In this document: positions 41,101-48,529 of the stretch, piece after piece
Layout: each line of letters opens with the position of its first letter
Numbering within the stretch: position 1 is the first letter of the stretch
Assembly (NCBI GenBank): GCA_027924585.1
Contig: BSBM01000123.1
Coordinates: 15,702,001-15,766,000 of the forward strand
Direction of reading: 5' to 3'
Origin: Larix kaempferi
Lineage: Eukaryota; Streptophyta; Pinopsida; Pinales; Pinaceae
DNA: 64,000 nt
The notes under the pieces: generated by a model
Told to the model about the DNA's origin: nothing
Seen by the model: the letters and a program-made list of their open reading frames with translations, nothing else
Databases searched by the model: none
Program-made: the position numbers and the translations under genes

Positions 41101-41597
41101 AAGAATTAATCCAAAGATTCAAGAAAAAGGACTATGCGTGCTTCTGACATTTTAACCTTGAAAGGCAACGAATATACTTTATACTGCAAGAAACCATATC
41201 TTCAGGCACAGAACTGCATCAAAGTAAACTAAATAACAAAAGAAAAAACACCCCCTGCTCCATTAACACTATTTTAGGTCTTAACTACCTGTTGGTCGAA
41301 ACAATCTCGGTGCCCCATACAGAGTTGTGAACACAAATGTTTCATTTGTTCCCTGCGAGAATCCATCATGCTTTTGAGAAACGGATATTGACATATTCAT
41401 CAGAAAACAAAACAAATACAGATGAGAAGGAAAAGTTTGTGATCAGAGTCTCAGACTGTATAAGATATGCAAAAGCTGGACCATGTCCTGAGTCGTAATA
41501 TGCGGATATAACATACCTGATATTTTCTCTTTGGGGTGGGTATCAAAGGACCATTCAACAATCCCCCAAATACTGCACCCTGCATGTCACCAGTCAC
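17020..41597 (-). CDS. TLD-domain (OXR1-like) protein gene, partial, four exons visible
   Basis: Four exons on the minus strand, 41597-41517, 41352-41289, 17451-17364 and 17104-17020, together give 318 bp, or 106 codons, with no stop, canonical GT-AG borders and agreeing phases (0, 1, 0). In order the protein shows GAVFGGLLNGPL, KYQGTNETFVF, RLFRPTGANRYYYLC, LLAFGGGGNFALC and SGTSGPCETFGN. These are hallmark blocks of the TLDc domain, at the C-terminal half of eukaryotic OXR1/NCOA7-type proteins, which are linked to oxidative stress resistance and V-ATPase regulation. Plant homologues carry the same GGGGxFAL and GxCxTFGN blocks. The N-terminal region, the start of the domain and the last few codons are missing. 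Introns are 164 bp, 23,837 bp and 259 bp. The long one holds LTR elements B1, D1, B2, H, E and A3 and a hAT element. Intact exons suggest a working gene, though transcription is not shown. Confidence 0.93.
17364..17451 (-). CDS. TLD gene exon c (88 bp)
   Basis: The acceptor is aatgtgcag. GT completes the Gly codon split from exon b, then 28 codons contain ANRYYYLC and the glycine-rich LLAFGGGGNFALC block, and the donor is GTAAGC. It is only 259 bp from exon d but 23.8 kb from exon b. Confidence 0.94.
17826..18176 (-). pseudogene. Ty3/gypsy retropepsin remnant (inverted relative to the neighbouring integrase)
   Basis: The frame carries the aspartic protease region of a gypsy polyprotein: FYISLLVNGLLLRNCMLDLGAST then NVMTLEVMNELGL. 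Gypsy proteases typically have LLDSGAS or LIDTGAS at the active site, and here it reads LDLGAST, so the Ser/Thr before Gly is Leu. The N-terminal part (RFPGQKEVINRFLSLGES, DRPQISLGMS) fits the gag-protease linker. It stops at about 18176, where RNase H-integrase sequence begins on the opposite strand. This rearrangement cannot come from an intact polyprotein. Confidence 0.7.
18184..19623 (+). pseudogene. Ty3/gypsy RNase H end plus integrase, frameshifted
   Basis: The start WVSKIQEYDLEIKP at about 18187 is the C-terminal RNase H tail. Integrase follows: an HHCC zinc-binding region (H-x7-H in FHWGFCGGHF, C-x2-C in CPQC), then the catalytic core with QQWAYDF (first Asp), ITTENG where the family has TDNG (second Asp replaced by Glu), and GLAESSNK (Glu). 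The C-terminal part VLLWDKRR...GPYIIHEL is the usual gypsy tail. A frameshift at about 18905-18920 separates frames ending at 18945 and continuing from 18930 to the stop at 19621. It is in the 3' part of the giant TLD intron, opposite to the gene. The lineage looks Tat/Athila-like, but that is tentative. Confidence 0.85.
19626..20745 (+). other. Sequence downstream of the gypsy integrase, LTR not delimited
   Basis: Just after the integrase stop, CCCCTGGGGG (19626-19635) resembles the CCCC/GGGG palindrome found at the start of family D repeats, so this is likely the element's 3' noncoding end and a decayed LTR. No LTR borders or genes were found. Confidence 0.4.
20746..20980 (+). repeat. Polypurine (GGA/GAA)-rich tract
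   Basis: About 235 bases are almost purely A and G on this strand. The 89-codon frame over it (Lys/Glu/Arg only) is low complexity and is not called a gene. Confidence 0.85.
20981..21600. other. No gene recognised (620 bp)
   Basis: AT-rich intronic sequence with 'ttagggttagggttt' type text and no supported feature. It lies between the polypurine tract and LTR B1. Confidence 0.4.
22277..22284. repeat. 8-bp target duplication of the hAT element, left copy (CTCTCAAC)
   Basis: CTCTCAAC occurs here and identically at 25688-25695, just outside the ends CTAAGTCACC and its inverted partner. Confidence 0.92.
22286..22380. repeat. Subterminal GGACACG repeats, transposase-3' end
   Basis: At least five GGACAC words lie within about 95 bases, matching the cluster at the other end (25495-25660). 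In hAT elements such subterminal words are typical transposase binding sites. Binding is inferred here. Confidence 0.8.
22515..22575. repeat. Direct repeat of 'acatttgtcattcacaaatc'
   Basis: Two nearly identical copies of about 24 bp lie next to each other in the noncoding 3' part of the hAT element. No function can be assigned. Confidence 0.7.
22741..25277 (-). CDS. hAT transposase, two exons, about 808 aa
   Basis: Exon 1 is 25277-24189 (363 codons from ATG) and exon 2 is 24078-22741 (445 codons plus stop), joined across a 110-bp intron with GTATGT donor and TTACAG acceptor, phase 0. Residues about 65-125 form a BED-like zinc finger (YPLWKYV, W-x-CNFC, GHLLALPSCGISSC). A DUF659 region follows with GVSVVSDGWTD and ITDNAP, then CIVHSLNLAL at the start of exon 2, and a C-terminal hAT dimerisation block (YRWWATHG, SSSCCERNWSTYG, SRAESMVYVHSNLRL). 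The acidic Ser/Gly/Glu tail is low complexity. The start was chosen because the second copy has the same MSQSARA start (42736), and its upstream sequence is homologous but not open. No stop or frameshift was seen. It could still be active. Confidence 0.93.
24079..24188 (-). other. Intron of the hAT transposase gene (110 bp)
   Basis: The donor is CCACAG|GTATGT and the acceptor CTCTTACAG|GTTTTT. Removing it joins ...KYPQ to VFWTPC in frame. Reading through gives a stop soon after the junction. Confidence 0.85.
25495..25660. repeat. Subterminal GGACACG/CGTGTCC repeats, transposase-5' end
   Basis: About eight CGTGTCC or GGACACG words occur in 165 bases, several extended as GTGTCCGA. They mirror the other end and overlap the likely promoter side of the transposase gene. 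Confidence 0.8.
25688..25695. repeat. 8-bp target duplication of the hAT element, right copy (CTCTCAAC)
   Basis: Identical to 22277-22284. Confidence 0.92.
26251..26800. other. No gene recognised (550 bp)
   Basis: This lies between LTR B1 and repeat D1. It may be internal retrotransposon sequence next to the polypurine-like GAGGGAAGA, but no pol or gag motif is readable. The 115-codon minus frame here has no recognisable domain. Confidence 0.4.
26800..30360 (+). repeat. Repeat D1 (long LTR-like retroelement repeat)
   Basis: It aligns along its length with D2 (45290-48440, same strand) and D3 (49330-53338, opposite strand). Landmarks in order are a CCCCCTTGGGGG palindrome at 27040-27051 followed by AATTGTAATAAAG, the block TGCTAG.(C)ATGG, the 'ctaggtcccctaggattttt' block near 27320, a promoter-like TATTTAAGCAAG near 27944 followed by AATAAG/AATAAA text, and an end block 'ggcttgaagatttctgccac' near 30298. 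It is probably the 3' end plus LTR of a Ty3/gypsy element, since the same palindrome type follows the gypsy integrase stop at 19621. There is no coding region. Confidence 0.7.
30361..30560. repeat. AT-rich (TATA)n tract
   Basis: About 200 bases of TATAATATAT-type sequence directly follow repeat D1. Confidence 0.8.
30561..31325. other. No gene recognised (765 bp)
   Basis: Short, unrelated ORFs only (up to about 82 codons). Intronic spacer or unrecognised old repeat left of LTR B2. Confidence 0.4.
31330..32445. repeat. LTR B2
   Basis: It matches LTR B1 in the same strand sense, including the 'tttaccctggaaaccccaatgg' block near 31538, 'aaatgtgccctag', 'tttgctctgatct', and the gcatgc-rich tail near 32360-32430. 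Similarity stops at about 32445, next to gypsy gag sequence, so the right terminus is lost. The left border is approximate. Confidence 0.65.
32450..33400 (-). pseudogene. Ty3/gypsy gag remnant, frameshifted
   Basis: Overlapping minus frames read as one decayed gag. Around 33290-33060 it has KMFVRNLE then HRWMGFMQKKFKEKWDYK, at 33235-32915 GEARTWYKSLP and FDNCFVKLYNRI, and downstream of that NSSWLFDLQ and LVDLFQNLTNKMV (32869-32627). GEA-x-x-W-x-x-L-P and the F-x-x-F/W-x-x-K pattern are typical of retrotransposon gag capsid domains. At least two frame changes break it. Upstream (to 33605) it is interrupted by LTR A3, and beyond that lies LTR H, which is probably this element's 5' LTR. It is cut by LTR B2 at its 3' side. 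Confidence 0.7.
33606..33610. repeat. 5-bp target duplication of LTR A3, left copy (ggtac)
   Basis: ggtac precedes TGTTATCACA. The partner at 37635-37639 is ggcac, one base different. Confidence 0.75.
33611..37634 (-). mobile_element. Solo LTR A3 (4,024 bp)
   Basis: This is a reverse-orientation copy of LTR A. On the plus strand it starts TGTTATCACACAACTTG. It ends GGTAACA, because a small deletion has removed part of the family's first 20 bases on the other strand. It aligns with A2 over its whole length, including the TATA-like box (reverse of 34941-34950) and the 'gatgaccgatgtgaccctttat' block near 37450. It sits in the leader of a gypsy gag element, between LTR H and the gag remnant. Confidence 0.85.
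36540..36800. repeat. Three tandem copies of a 91-bp unit inside LTR A3
   Basis: The phrase CTTTTGGGGATnTTG begins at 36542, 36633 and 36724, a regular 91-base spacing. Each is followed by a (g)cttagaagcac type block and a cttTCATCCAnG block. Confidence 0.8.
37635..37639. repeat. 5-bp target duplication of LTR A3, right copy (ggcac)
   Basis: One substitution from ggtac at 33606-33610. The sequence before the A3 insertion would have been a PBS-like stretch just after LTR H. Confidence 0.7.
37644..38200 (-). repeat. LTR H (557 bp), probable 5' LTR of the gag-bearing gypsy element
   Basis: On the minus strand it starts TGTTGGATTTTGTACAAC and ends GAAATTTAACA, giving imperfect inverted ends TGTTrrATTT. 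A TATAAATAAG box lies on the minus strand at about 37960, with a 'gggtttccc' block (as in LTR B) downstream. The next minus-strand bases, now separated by LTR A3, read GGTACCATTGCC, which resembles the primer site next to LTR E. Assignment to the gag at 32450-33400 is inferred from order and strand. Confidence 0.65.
38201..38467 (-). other. Leader/internal sequence of the LTR E element
   Basis: It lies between the primer site of element E and the inserted LTR H. No gag frame is readable. Minus-strand text such as CACCTGGCGATTCCACTA near 38385 is typical of untranslated leader and not protein. Confidence 0.4.
38468..38484 (-). promoter_or_regulatory. Primer binding site of the LTR E element
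   Basis: On the minus strand, TGGTGCCATTATTGGGG starts three bases after the LTR terminus GTGTGATAACA. It has the form of the TGGCGCCGTTGCCGGGG primer sites common in plant gypsy elements. The tRNA species is not determined. Confidence 0.65.
38488..40170 (-). repeat. LTR E (5' LTR of a minus-strand gypsy element; far border approximate)
   Basis: The inner border is firm: TGTTATCACAC on the plus strand (LTR end on the minus strand) is followed by a primer site. The terminus is the same as that of family A, although the body text differs ('gtgcgccct', 'ctcctctt' phrases as in B and C). The outer terminus was not found and is placed where the text changes to host-like sequence. The element's body is the leader at 38201-38467. 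Confidence 0.55.
40171..41288 (-). other. 5' end of the giant TLD intron, with a coding-like remnant of unknown origin
   Basis: The intron donor GTAGTT lies at 41288. Two adjoining minus frames, 41060-40746 (104 codons) and 40749-40522 (75 codons), look less random than their surroundings. They contain GMDAAGLLGEDLVSLANLAGSGD and, after a short gap, PPKCIVLNCYGSDGSIKVVVRSLNARFTRAGVS. The latter recalls the ORF1 region of non-LTR (LINE) elements, but I do not recognise it with certainty. No reverse transcriptase is attached. Confidence 0.35.
41289..41352 (-). CDS. TLD gene exon b (64 bp)
   Basis: The acceptor is attctcgcag. Twenty-one codons run GTNETFVFTTLYG to RLFRPT plus one base, with donor GTAGTT. 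The following coding base pair lies 23.8 kb away in exon c and completes Gly of RPTGANRYY. Confidence 0.94.
41517..41597 (-). CDS. TLD gene exon a (81 bp)
   Basis: The acceptor is ttttttacag. Twenty-seven codons run VTGDMQGAVFGGLL to PKRKYQ with donor GTATGT, phase 0 on both sides. The preceding exon, expected to carry the HGISL/LYR-type start of the TLDc domain, was not found up to 64000. Confidence 0.94.
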
Positions 41598-42346
41598 CTG
41601 TAAAAAATAAGCAAATGTTATCCGGCACTTATGGGGGATCTTAGAAGAACTGCAACACTACACGAGACTCTAAGTACTTGCCCCACTCTAGCAGATGAAA
41701 ATTGAAGGGTAAAAGTGTAAGAAAAACAGGTAAAATTATTTGGTACATGGAAAGATTTACATTCTGAATGATAAAATAAGCACTAGTGATGTGTTCTTAA
41801 ACTCAATAGAAAATAATGCTTTTCTAGTAAAATGAACAATCTACGTTTTGTATCAGATTAAATTACTATGCATGCTAGGTTATGCAACTGAAATTAAATT
41901 AAATTAAATTAATGTTCACTCATGACCAGAAAATATCAATGAGACTTGAGAGTATGGTCAGTACAAGTAGCATGATAAAGAGTGCCTAGCACATCTCCTA
42001 AAGAAATAAACAAGCCTAGAACAACAACAATGCAGGAAGATAACAAAGGGGGAAAATATAGGGTTTAACCAGTAAAGGAAACCATGTACAATGTATAATT
42101 TAATTTAAATATTAGTCTCCACTAGTGGCCATAAACAGCAAATGGGACTGTAAAAAGTTCAAATATGGGAAACCATTGACAGTGCTAAAACATGTCAGAA
42201 ATGTAGAAGAAATAAAAAGTACTTGGAGAGTGTCGAAACAAATGCCACCCTTCCCTAGAGATCCCCCAAAAAATGATACAAATAATAAAATGGGTGAGGG
42301 TTCCATGGACATCAAGGAAGAAGCCCTAAACCAACAAGGTTGTCAA
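41598..42346 (-). other. Putative intron upstream of TLD exon a
   Basis: Non-repetitive AT-rich sequence with no recognised exon. A run of AATTAAATTAAATTAAATTAA lies at about 41891. Confidence 0.5.
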
Positions 42347-43463
42347 CTACGAAACCAGACACGTCCAAAACCCTCTACGTGTCCCATTTCATCGTGTCGG
42401 ACACGGACACAATGCAAACACGTCCGACACATGTTTTGGTCATGTCCTAAATTAGGACACGATCAAAACATGTGTCGGACACGTGTTTGGATTGTGTCCC
42501 GATCTGTGCAGACCGTGTCCCAATTCCAGGACACATAAACAGTGGAAAGGAGGCACAGGGGGGGTTAAAACCCACTTTTTCACATTCATTTTTTCATTTT
42601 CTTTTGAAGAGAGACGGCTGAGAGTGTTTGTATTTGCAGGTGAAGGGGATTTGAAGGATTACCAAGTGTTTCCAAGTGCCTTTGAGGGTGGATTTCGGCT
42701 GGAGGATTCAAGCTCACCATCAAGCAAGAAGAACAATGTCTCAATCAGCTAGGGCAGTAGCTAAAGGGCAAAGGAAAGGAAGAAATGCCCCATCTAGTGT
42801 CTCTCCTCCTCTTCCTCCTCCAAGCACAAGCTCTTCTACTCCTGCTAGTGCTCCATCTGCTGCTAGTGGAGCTCATGCTCAATTTAACCCTGTTTTAGCA
42901 AGACAACAAGCCCAAGAGATAAAATACCCTTTGTGGAAGTATGTGACAAGTAAGAAGGGCCTAGAGCAAAGCTTGGTCGGGGAGGCAATCTGAGTTGGAG
43001 TTGCAATTTCTACAATAATGAGTTCAAGAGCACATATTACCGGGTTGAGGGCCATTTGTTGGCCCTTCCTTCTGGGATTTTTTCATGTAAAGCAATGAGT
43101 GTTACCCAAAGGAGGGAGATGGAAAGAGAGGATTATGTTAGCTTAGGGAAGGTGGCAGTAGCCAGCAAGACACAAAATAATGAGGATCCTCTTCCATTCT
43201 TGAGAAAACCCTCTAACACTAGGCCTCCACCAAGCAGATATGGAAGTGAGGTTGATACTCATCCAACAAGAAAGAGGCCGACTACAAGTGGTCCAATGGA
43301 CAGGATTTTCCAACAAGAGGCGCGAGAAGAGGTGGACCTTGCCATTGCATTATTTTTCTACCTCAACTTCATTTCATTCAATGTTGCACAATCACCATTG
43401 TTTATTGAGATGTGTCGAAGTCTAATTAAACAAGCTCCAACTGGTTATGTTCTTAACTATTAA
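42347..43463 (+). pseudogene. Truncated second copy of the hAT family
   Basis: It begins CTACGAAACCAGACACG, matching the transposase-5' terminus of the intact element. It has at least seven GTGTCC/GGACAC-type words between 42390 and 42535, then a transposase start MSQSARA at 42736. The frame follows the intact protein but is broken: a frameshift near 42955, the second zinc-finger Cys changed to Tyr (CNFY), and loss of everything after the block GYV at 43463, where repeat D4 begins. It is on the opposite strand to the intact copy. It lacks the DUF659 and dimerisation regions, so it is inactive. Confidence 0.88.
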
Positions 43464-44720
43464 ACAGGAAACTCATAAAATCTATAGCAAAAATACTAAA
43501 GATCTTACCAAAACAAAACAATTTGCTTGTTTGGCCTCCCCAAGTTTGAGTAGCTATGAAGTGCAGAAGCAAACCAACATTACAGAGCAACACCAACACC
43601 AAATCTCCTCCAAATAATTTTATTACTGCCAAATGGCTGAAAATTACAATGGCCCAAAAATGGGGCAAGATGGGAAAGAGAGAGTGAGAAAATAGCAAGA
43701 GCATGAGAGATTGTAACCCAAATGAGGAGGAGGAGTCTCCTTAAATAGGAAAAGAGAGAGGGGAGAGTTCATTTGCATGAATGACATTTGTCACTTGGAG
43801 AGAAAGGGGGGCCATGGAGGGGGGTGCACTTCCATGGCTTAAAAATAACAAACAATGGGGAGAAAACCCCCCACTCATGTTTTATATTTCATTGTTAAGC
43901 CAAGGAGAGAAAATCATGAAGGTGGGACCCCCCATTTTGGCTTATTTCAATTTATCTCATTTCCCATGGTGAAAGAGGGTTTCCCTCTTAGGGAGAAACT
44001 TCAAACTTGAAAAATATTTGCTTGGGGGGGGCCTTTTGGCCTTTAATTTCACCTTAGGAACATAACTTGACATTAGGAAACAATTTTTCCACCTCCCAAG
44101 TGACATTAGGCACTTTTCCAAAATTTGTCTTACTAATTAATTGTCAATTTTCTTGATTTCCTTGACTAACTAAGGAAAATGTGTCCAAAACCTTAGCAAG
44201 ACTTGTCTGAATGACTTCAAACTTTGTCCAAGGGTGTAGGGGGTCTCATACCATTGATTTTGAGTACCCATACCCCTATTTATGGGCATTAAGTGCCACT
44301 TATCCCTCTTTTACATTACAATTTTTTATGCTGAGGGACATTTTTTAATCACCAAAAATTAAAAAATCCTATGTAAAACTTAATGAAATTCCGCAAGCCT
44401 TTGGATAGTGTCTAGCATGGTAATATAGAACATTCCTAGGCCCCAATCACCCCATGGACTCGATCATTAGAACGTCTTTCACCACTTTGGAGGTATTTTT
44501 GAGTGAAAAACTCAAATAATTAAAATCACTAAAAATGAATTTTAATTATTCAAGTGAAAAAACACTCGATGAAAAGACTTCCCTAATGATAAAGTCTTAG
44601 GGAACTAAGTTACAGAAAAATTGACCCTCATGCTGACATATCCTTACAAAATCCCCACAGGGGTGCGGAAATTTCATGGAGAGAAGATAAAAAGAAGAGC
44701 TGCCTCGCTTGAAAAATTCA
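43464..44720 (-). repeat. Repeat D4 (family D, 5' fragment)
   Basis: Read on the minus strand it starts with ACCCCTGTGGGGATTTTG (palindrome CCCC-ACA-GGGG at 44653-44663) and continues with 'ggcctagg', 'catgctagacact' and 'aggattttttaatttttgg', the same order as D1. A promoter-like CCTATTTAAGGAG lies at about 43741 on the minus strand. It ends at the broken end of the hAT copy at 43463, so D4 either truncated that element or joined it by deletion. Confidence 0.65.
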
Positions 44721-45289
44721 TTAGGTACTTATTTCTCATCTTCAAGGCACATTGAACATATGCATGGTACATGGTTTTCCACCTAGTTGGTTTGGTGGTC
44801 AACACAGATCAATATGATGAAGTAGTTCATCTACCTCATCATTCAGAGTTTTTTCTCAATCCTATCCAATCATGGATAGAAGAAGCCTGCAGGAGGACTT
44901 ACCATTTGGGGAAGCACTTCAAAGATCTATTACATACCTATGATCTCCCATCCAGAATATCCATGCAGATTTGCACTTTCTAATAAACGTGTCCTTGCTT
45001 TGGCTGGTAACCAAAGACAAGCCAAAAACCTTTAATATTGATGAAATGCTTAGATGGTTACATTGGATTTCTGATTACACTTAGCATTTTGCTTTATATC
45101 ATGCTTAGAGTAGGAAAATAAGCTCCTCAAAGTGAGCATTTACTTTACGCATTTCTTTCTAGTACTTAGAAATAATAACTTTTTTCTTAGTTAGTTTTAG
45201 TTTTTATGAATAAATGCAATTTGTGATTCATTGGCTTTTTCATAAAACTTGTGTTGGTGAAGGTTTTTCTTGTCAAGTTGAGATGTTTT
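44721..45289. other. Spacer between head-to-head D repeats
   Basis: No gene. It includes a 70-codon plus frame (44771-44983) without recognisable domain and may be internal retroelement sequence of D2 upstream of its palindrome. Confidence 0.35.
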
Positions 45290-48200
45290 TACAAGTTGTA
45301 TAAACCAGAGATTCTAGTGTTCTCGCATCCTCTCCTTGCTTGAAGGCTTGATCGTGCACATGTCCCGCAGTTGGAGCTAGATGTTATCCACTAAATTGCA
45401 CTTAGTGGATTCCGAGTGAACCGTCGAAGACTTGAACAATCAAATTGTTCATCATCAGTGTTCTGAGATCCATCAGGCCAAATTTTGGCCCTTTTTCAAA
45501 AATTGCATGTCCATACCCCCATGGGGAATTGTAATAAATTGGTCTAAGCATGGTCTTTTTGTAACAAGCTTGGTTTACCTTAGGGTTATCTGTCAAGGGG
45601 ATACTCTAGAGTGTTTATCTTAGGGTTATCTGTCAAGGGGATACTCTAGAGTGTTTTTTCCTCAGGAACTATGTGTTGCACTTCAGTGATGTATAATTCT
45701 TGAATTTTTCACTCACCTCCAAAGCTAGAGTATTTTCCTCGGCGATCAAACCTTGGGATGTTATTAAAGCCTAGGTGTCAATGTATTTTTACATGCTAGC
45801 CATCAATAATGACTTGAATGGACATGCACTAGGTCCCCTAGGATTTTCAGTTAATTCCGACAAAAATATTTTTTCCCGTAAACTTAGGCTATTTTTTAAT
45901 AGTTTAAATGGGAAATTTCAAATTGTAATAAAAGTATGGTCTAGAGGCGGAATTTGGCGTGGGGATGCTCATTTTCAATCTCAGAATGTCCTCTTTACCT
46001 TTGAACGCACTTTTCCTATGTTTCGGGTGATTAAATTATCACTTAAGGCATTTTTGCTCAAGGAGGCGACAAAATGTCAAATTAATGCTAAAAAAGACAC
46101 AAAAGGGACAAGGTTAGAAAATCGAGAAACATGATTAAAAAAATGTGGGAAAAGGTGGCAAAGTGGTCTCTTATGAAAGGCGACTTCTTTTAGTGGATAA
46201 AGCACATGGAATAATGTCAAATCTTAAAGGTAGCGACTCCCTTTGATTTAGTGATGCACCATCCTTCATAAAGATCACGTGTGGGATATGTGGCAGTAGG
46301 TTTATGGATGGTGGAGTTTACAAGGGAAAGATGCACCCCTCTTGTGAGGTTGCTGCCATCTCATCCCTCTCCACTCAAGTTACGTCTTGATTCAAGGAGT
46401 AATTCACTCCTCAAATTATGAGATGCACCCCCCTCATCCTCTCTTCTCAAGTGCAGCTCTCATCTTCTCCAAATTCTATTTAAGCAAGAGCTTGGGCTCT
46501 CATTCGGTGATGGTCAAAGGATCGAAGGGATGCTTCTAGTTGTATTCTATTGTATCATCATTTGGAATAAAGAAGGCTTTGAAGGCAGATCTATGGTGTA
46601 ATGCTTTTCATGTGTGGATGTTGATTGTCATGCGATTATGAGGTATAATCTGTCTTGTTTTCTTTGCTTTTGGTTGGTTAGTTGTAGGCTTGCAAGGGGA
46701 GGTATCTCTCAGCAGGGTAAGAGATTGTTCTAGTTTGATTCATGCTCTTATTGTTTGCTTGTTTAGAACTCTTAGCTCGCATGTATGTTTTAGTTTAAAT
46801 TGCATGCTTTCTAAATTTCTCTTTCTGGCGACACCTTTGTTTTAATCATCTATTTGTGCAAGGACTTCTAAGTTGCAGGTGATCTCACTTGGAGAAGGGG
46901 TTGAGCTAGGTTGCATCCTCCTCATCTTCAAGATCTTATCAAGCACATAGTCCCTTGGTTTTCCACCAAAGCAGACTCCATGGTCTAGAAGTTCTCAAGC
47001 TTATAGCACTCTTTTTATCCCTCTCCTTCACTCTAAATTAAATTTTCCTTTGGTTACGGTTATTAACATGCTTGAATATTTTGGTTTCTTTAAAAGAATA
47101 TCTAAAGGCTGATTTGTTTAAGCATATAACTAGATCTAGAAGTCTAAAAGCAATATTTTCATAGTAGATCTATCCTTATCAAGTAGTTGTGCTTATTTTG
47201 TAACTTTCGGTACTTTATATGTTTTATACTTTTAACGCTTATTTGGGCACATTTGGTGCATTTTAGGTGGTTGGTTTCACAGTTTTATCGGCATAACAAG
47301 AAGAGGTGTTGCTGGAAAATCGAAGATCTAAAGCCATCCAAGGCTTCCCGAAGCATATACTTCCATCTTGTACCATTTTGAAACTTGTAAAGCCTTTGGA
47401 TCCAGATCTATAAGGACCAAATCCATCCACCTTCATTTTGTAAAGTAATTAATAAAGGCAAGCAGGCTACTCAGTGCATGCCCCCATCACCCCAGAGGGG
47501 ATCCGCGTCTTTTGTGGTTTGGTGAAATTTGTTATGTGCTTTTGTTTTAGATTAGTTTTCATTGTGCAGTCTTTAAAATTTACATCCACTTGCACACAAT
47601 CTGCCCCAATAGGGTTGTATAGTTAGTTTTATTTTTACTGCTAAAATCTTGCTTTTACAATTTAGTATATCGTTAACAAATAAAATTTGCACCCTTGCTT
47701 TCCCAAAACACTTAATAAAATTTACCAAGGCTTGAAGTTCTGAGTATGCTCTTGACCGATGCAGCTTAGTCTAATCAGTTGGTCAATCGGAAAGGGACTT
47801 GGGTGACTTGTTTAATAGGACAATCCAATGAAAACTTGAGCTCTAGAACTCGGGAGGTCGCGTGAAACTAACTGCAGAGTCAGTGGGCTACTTTAAGCAA
47901 GTTATGCTTCGCCCAGTTGGACCCTTGGTTTAGTTGTCACTACGCTCAGTTTGAAGCCCTAAGTTGGAATTGGGCCAAACCACAAACTAACCCTTTTCTT
48001 AATTCACGCATTTAATAAAATCAATTAAAACTGACCAACAAGACTTGCAACACTTTTCACAACACAGCAGCACTCCAGCATCTCATGTGACTCCATTTGG
48101 CACTGGTCTAATATGCAACAATCAATTCAATTAAGTACATCAATGTATCAGATGGATGTATCCTTTTCTATGTTGTTGTTTTAAATCACAAATTGCAGTC

Positions 48201-48440
48201 TTTGGTTTAGTATTAATTCAACTTCAAACTCCTAGATTAATTTCTTTCTTTAACTTAGCTTAAAAGCCTTAGTTTGTTTTTCATAGGGACCACCCCCCTT
48301 GGCTTCGCTAGCAGTTGGCCTAGACGGAATAGTTGAGTGTTGAGTAACAGTATCTCAACTCTTTGCTTGTCCCCAAGGACGCACCCAGTGGCTTGAAGAT
48401 TTCTGCCACGCTAACGGTTAACCTCCTTTCCCCCGAGATG
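45290..48440 (+). repeat. Repeat D2 (family D)
   Basis: It matches D1: 'gcacatgtcc', CCCCATGGGG at 45517-45526 followed by AATTGTAATAAA, 'catgctagcc', 'ctaggtcccctaggatttt', promoter-like TATTTAAGCAAGAG near 46490 with GGAATAAAGAAGGC about 70 bases later, and the end block GGCTTGAAGATTTCTGCCAC near 48390. There is no conserved coding frame. Confidence 0.7.
45579..45655. repeat. 40-bp tandem duplication in D2
   Basis: The block cttagggttatctgtcaagg...gagtgttt occurs twice with a 40-base offset and is essentially identical. It is absent from D1, so it arose after the copies separated. Confidence 0.9.
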
Positions 48441-48529
48441 CATATCTAGCGGCAACAAGCCCTTGGGGAAAGGTCATTTTATAGATTTATCATTTGAGTT
48501 GTTAGTTGTGTTGATTTTTAAGTAGCATC

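Noticed and set aside
44629-44661. Minus-strand LWGFCKDMSA-stop, resembling the expected last TLD exon
   Set aside because: It lies upstream of exon a on the gene's strand, so the order is wrong. It is part of the conserved palindrome region of repeat D4.
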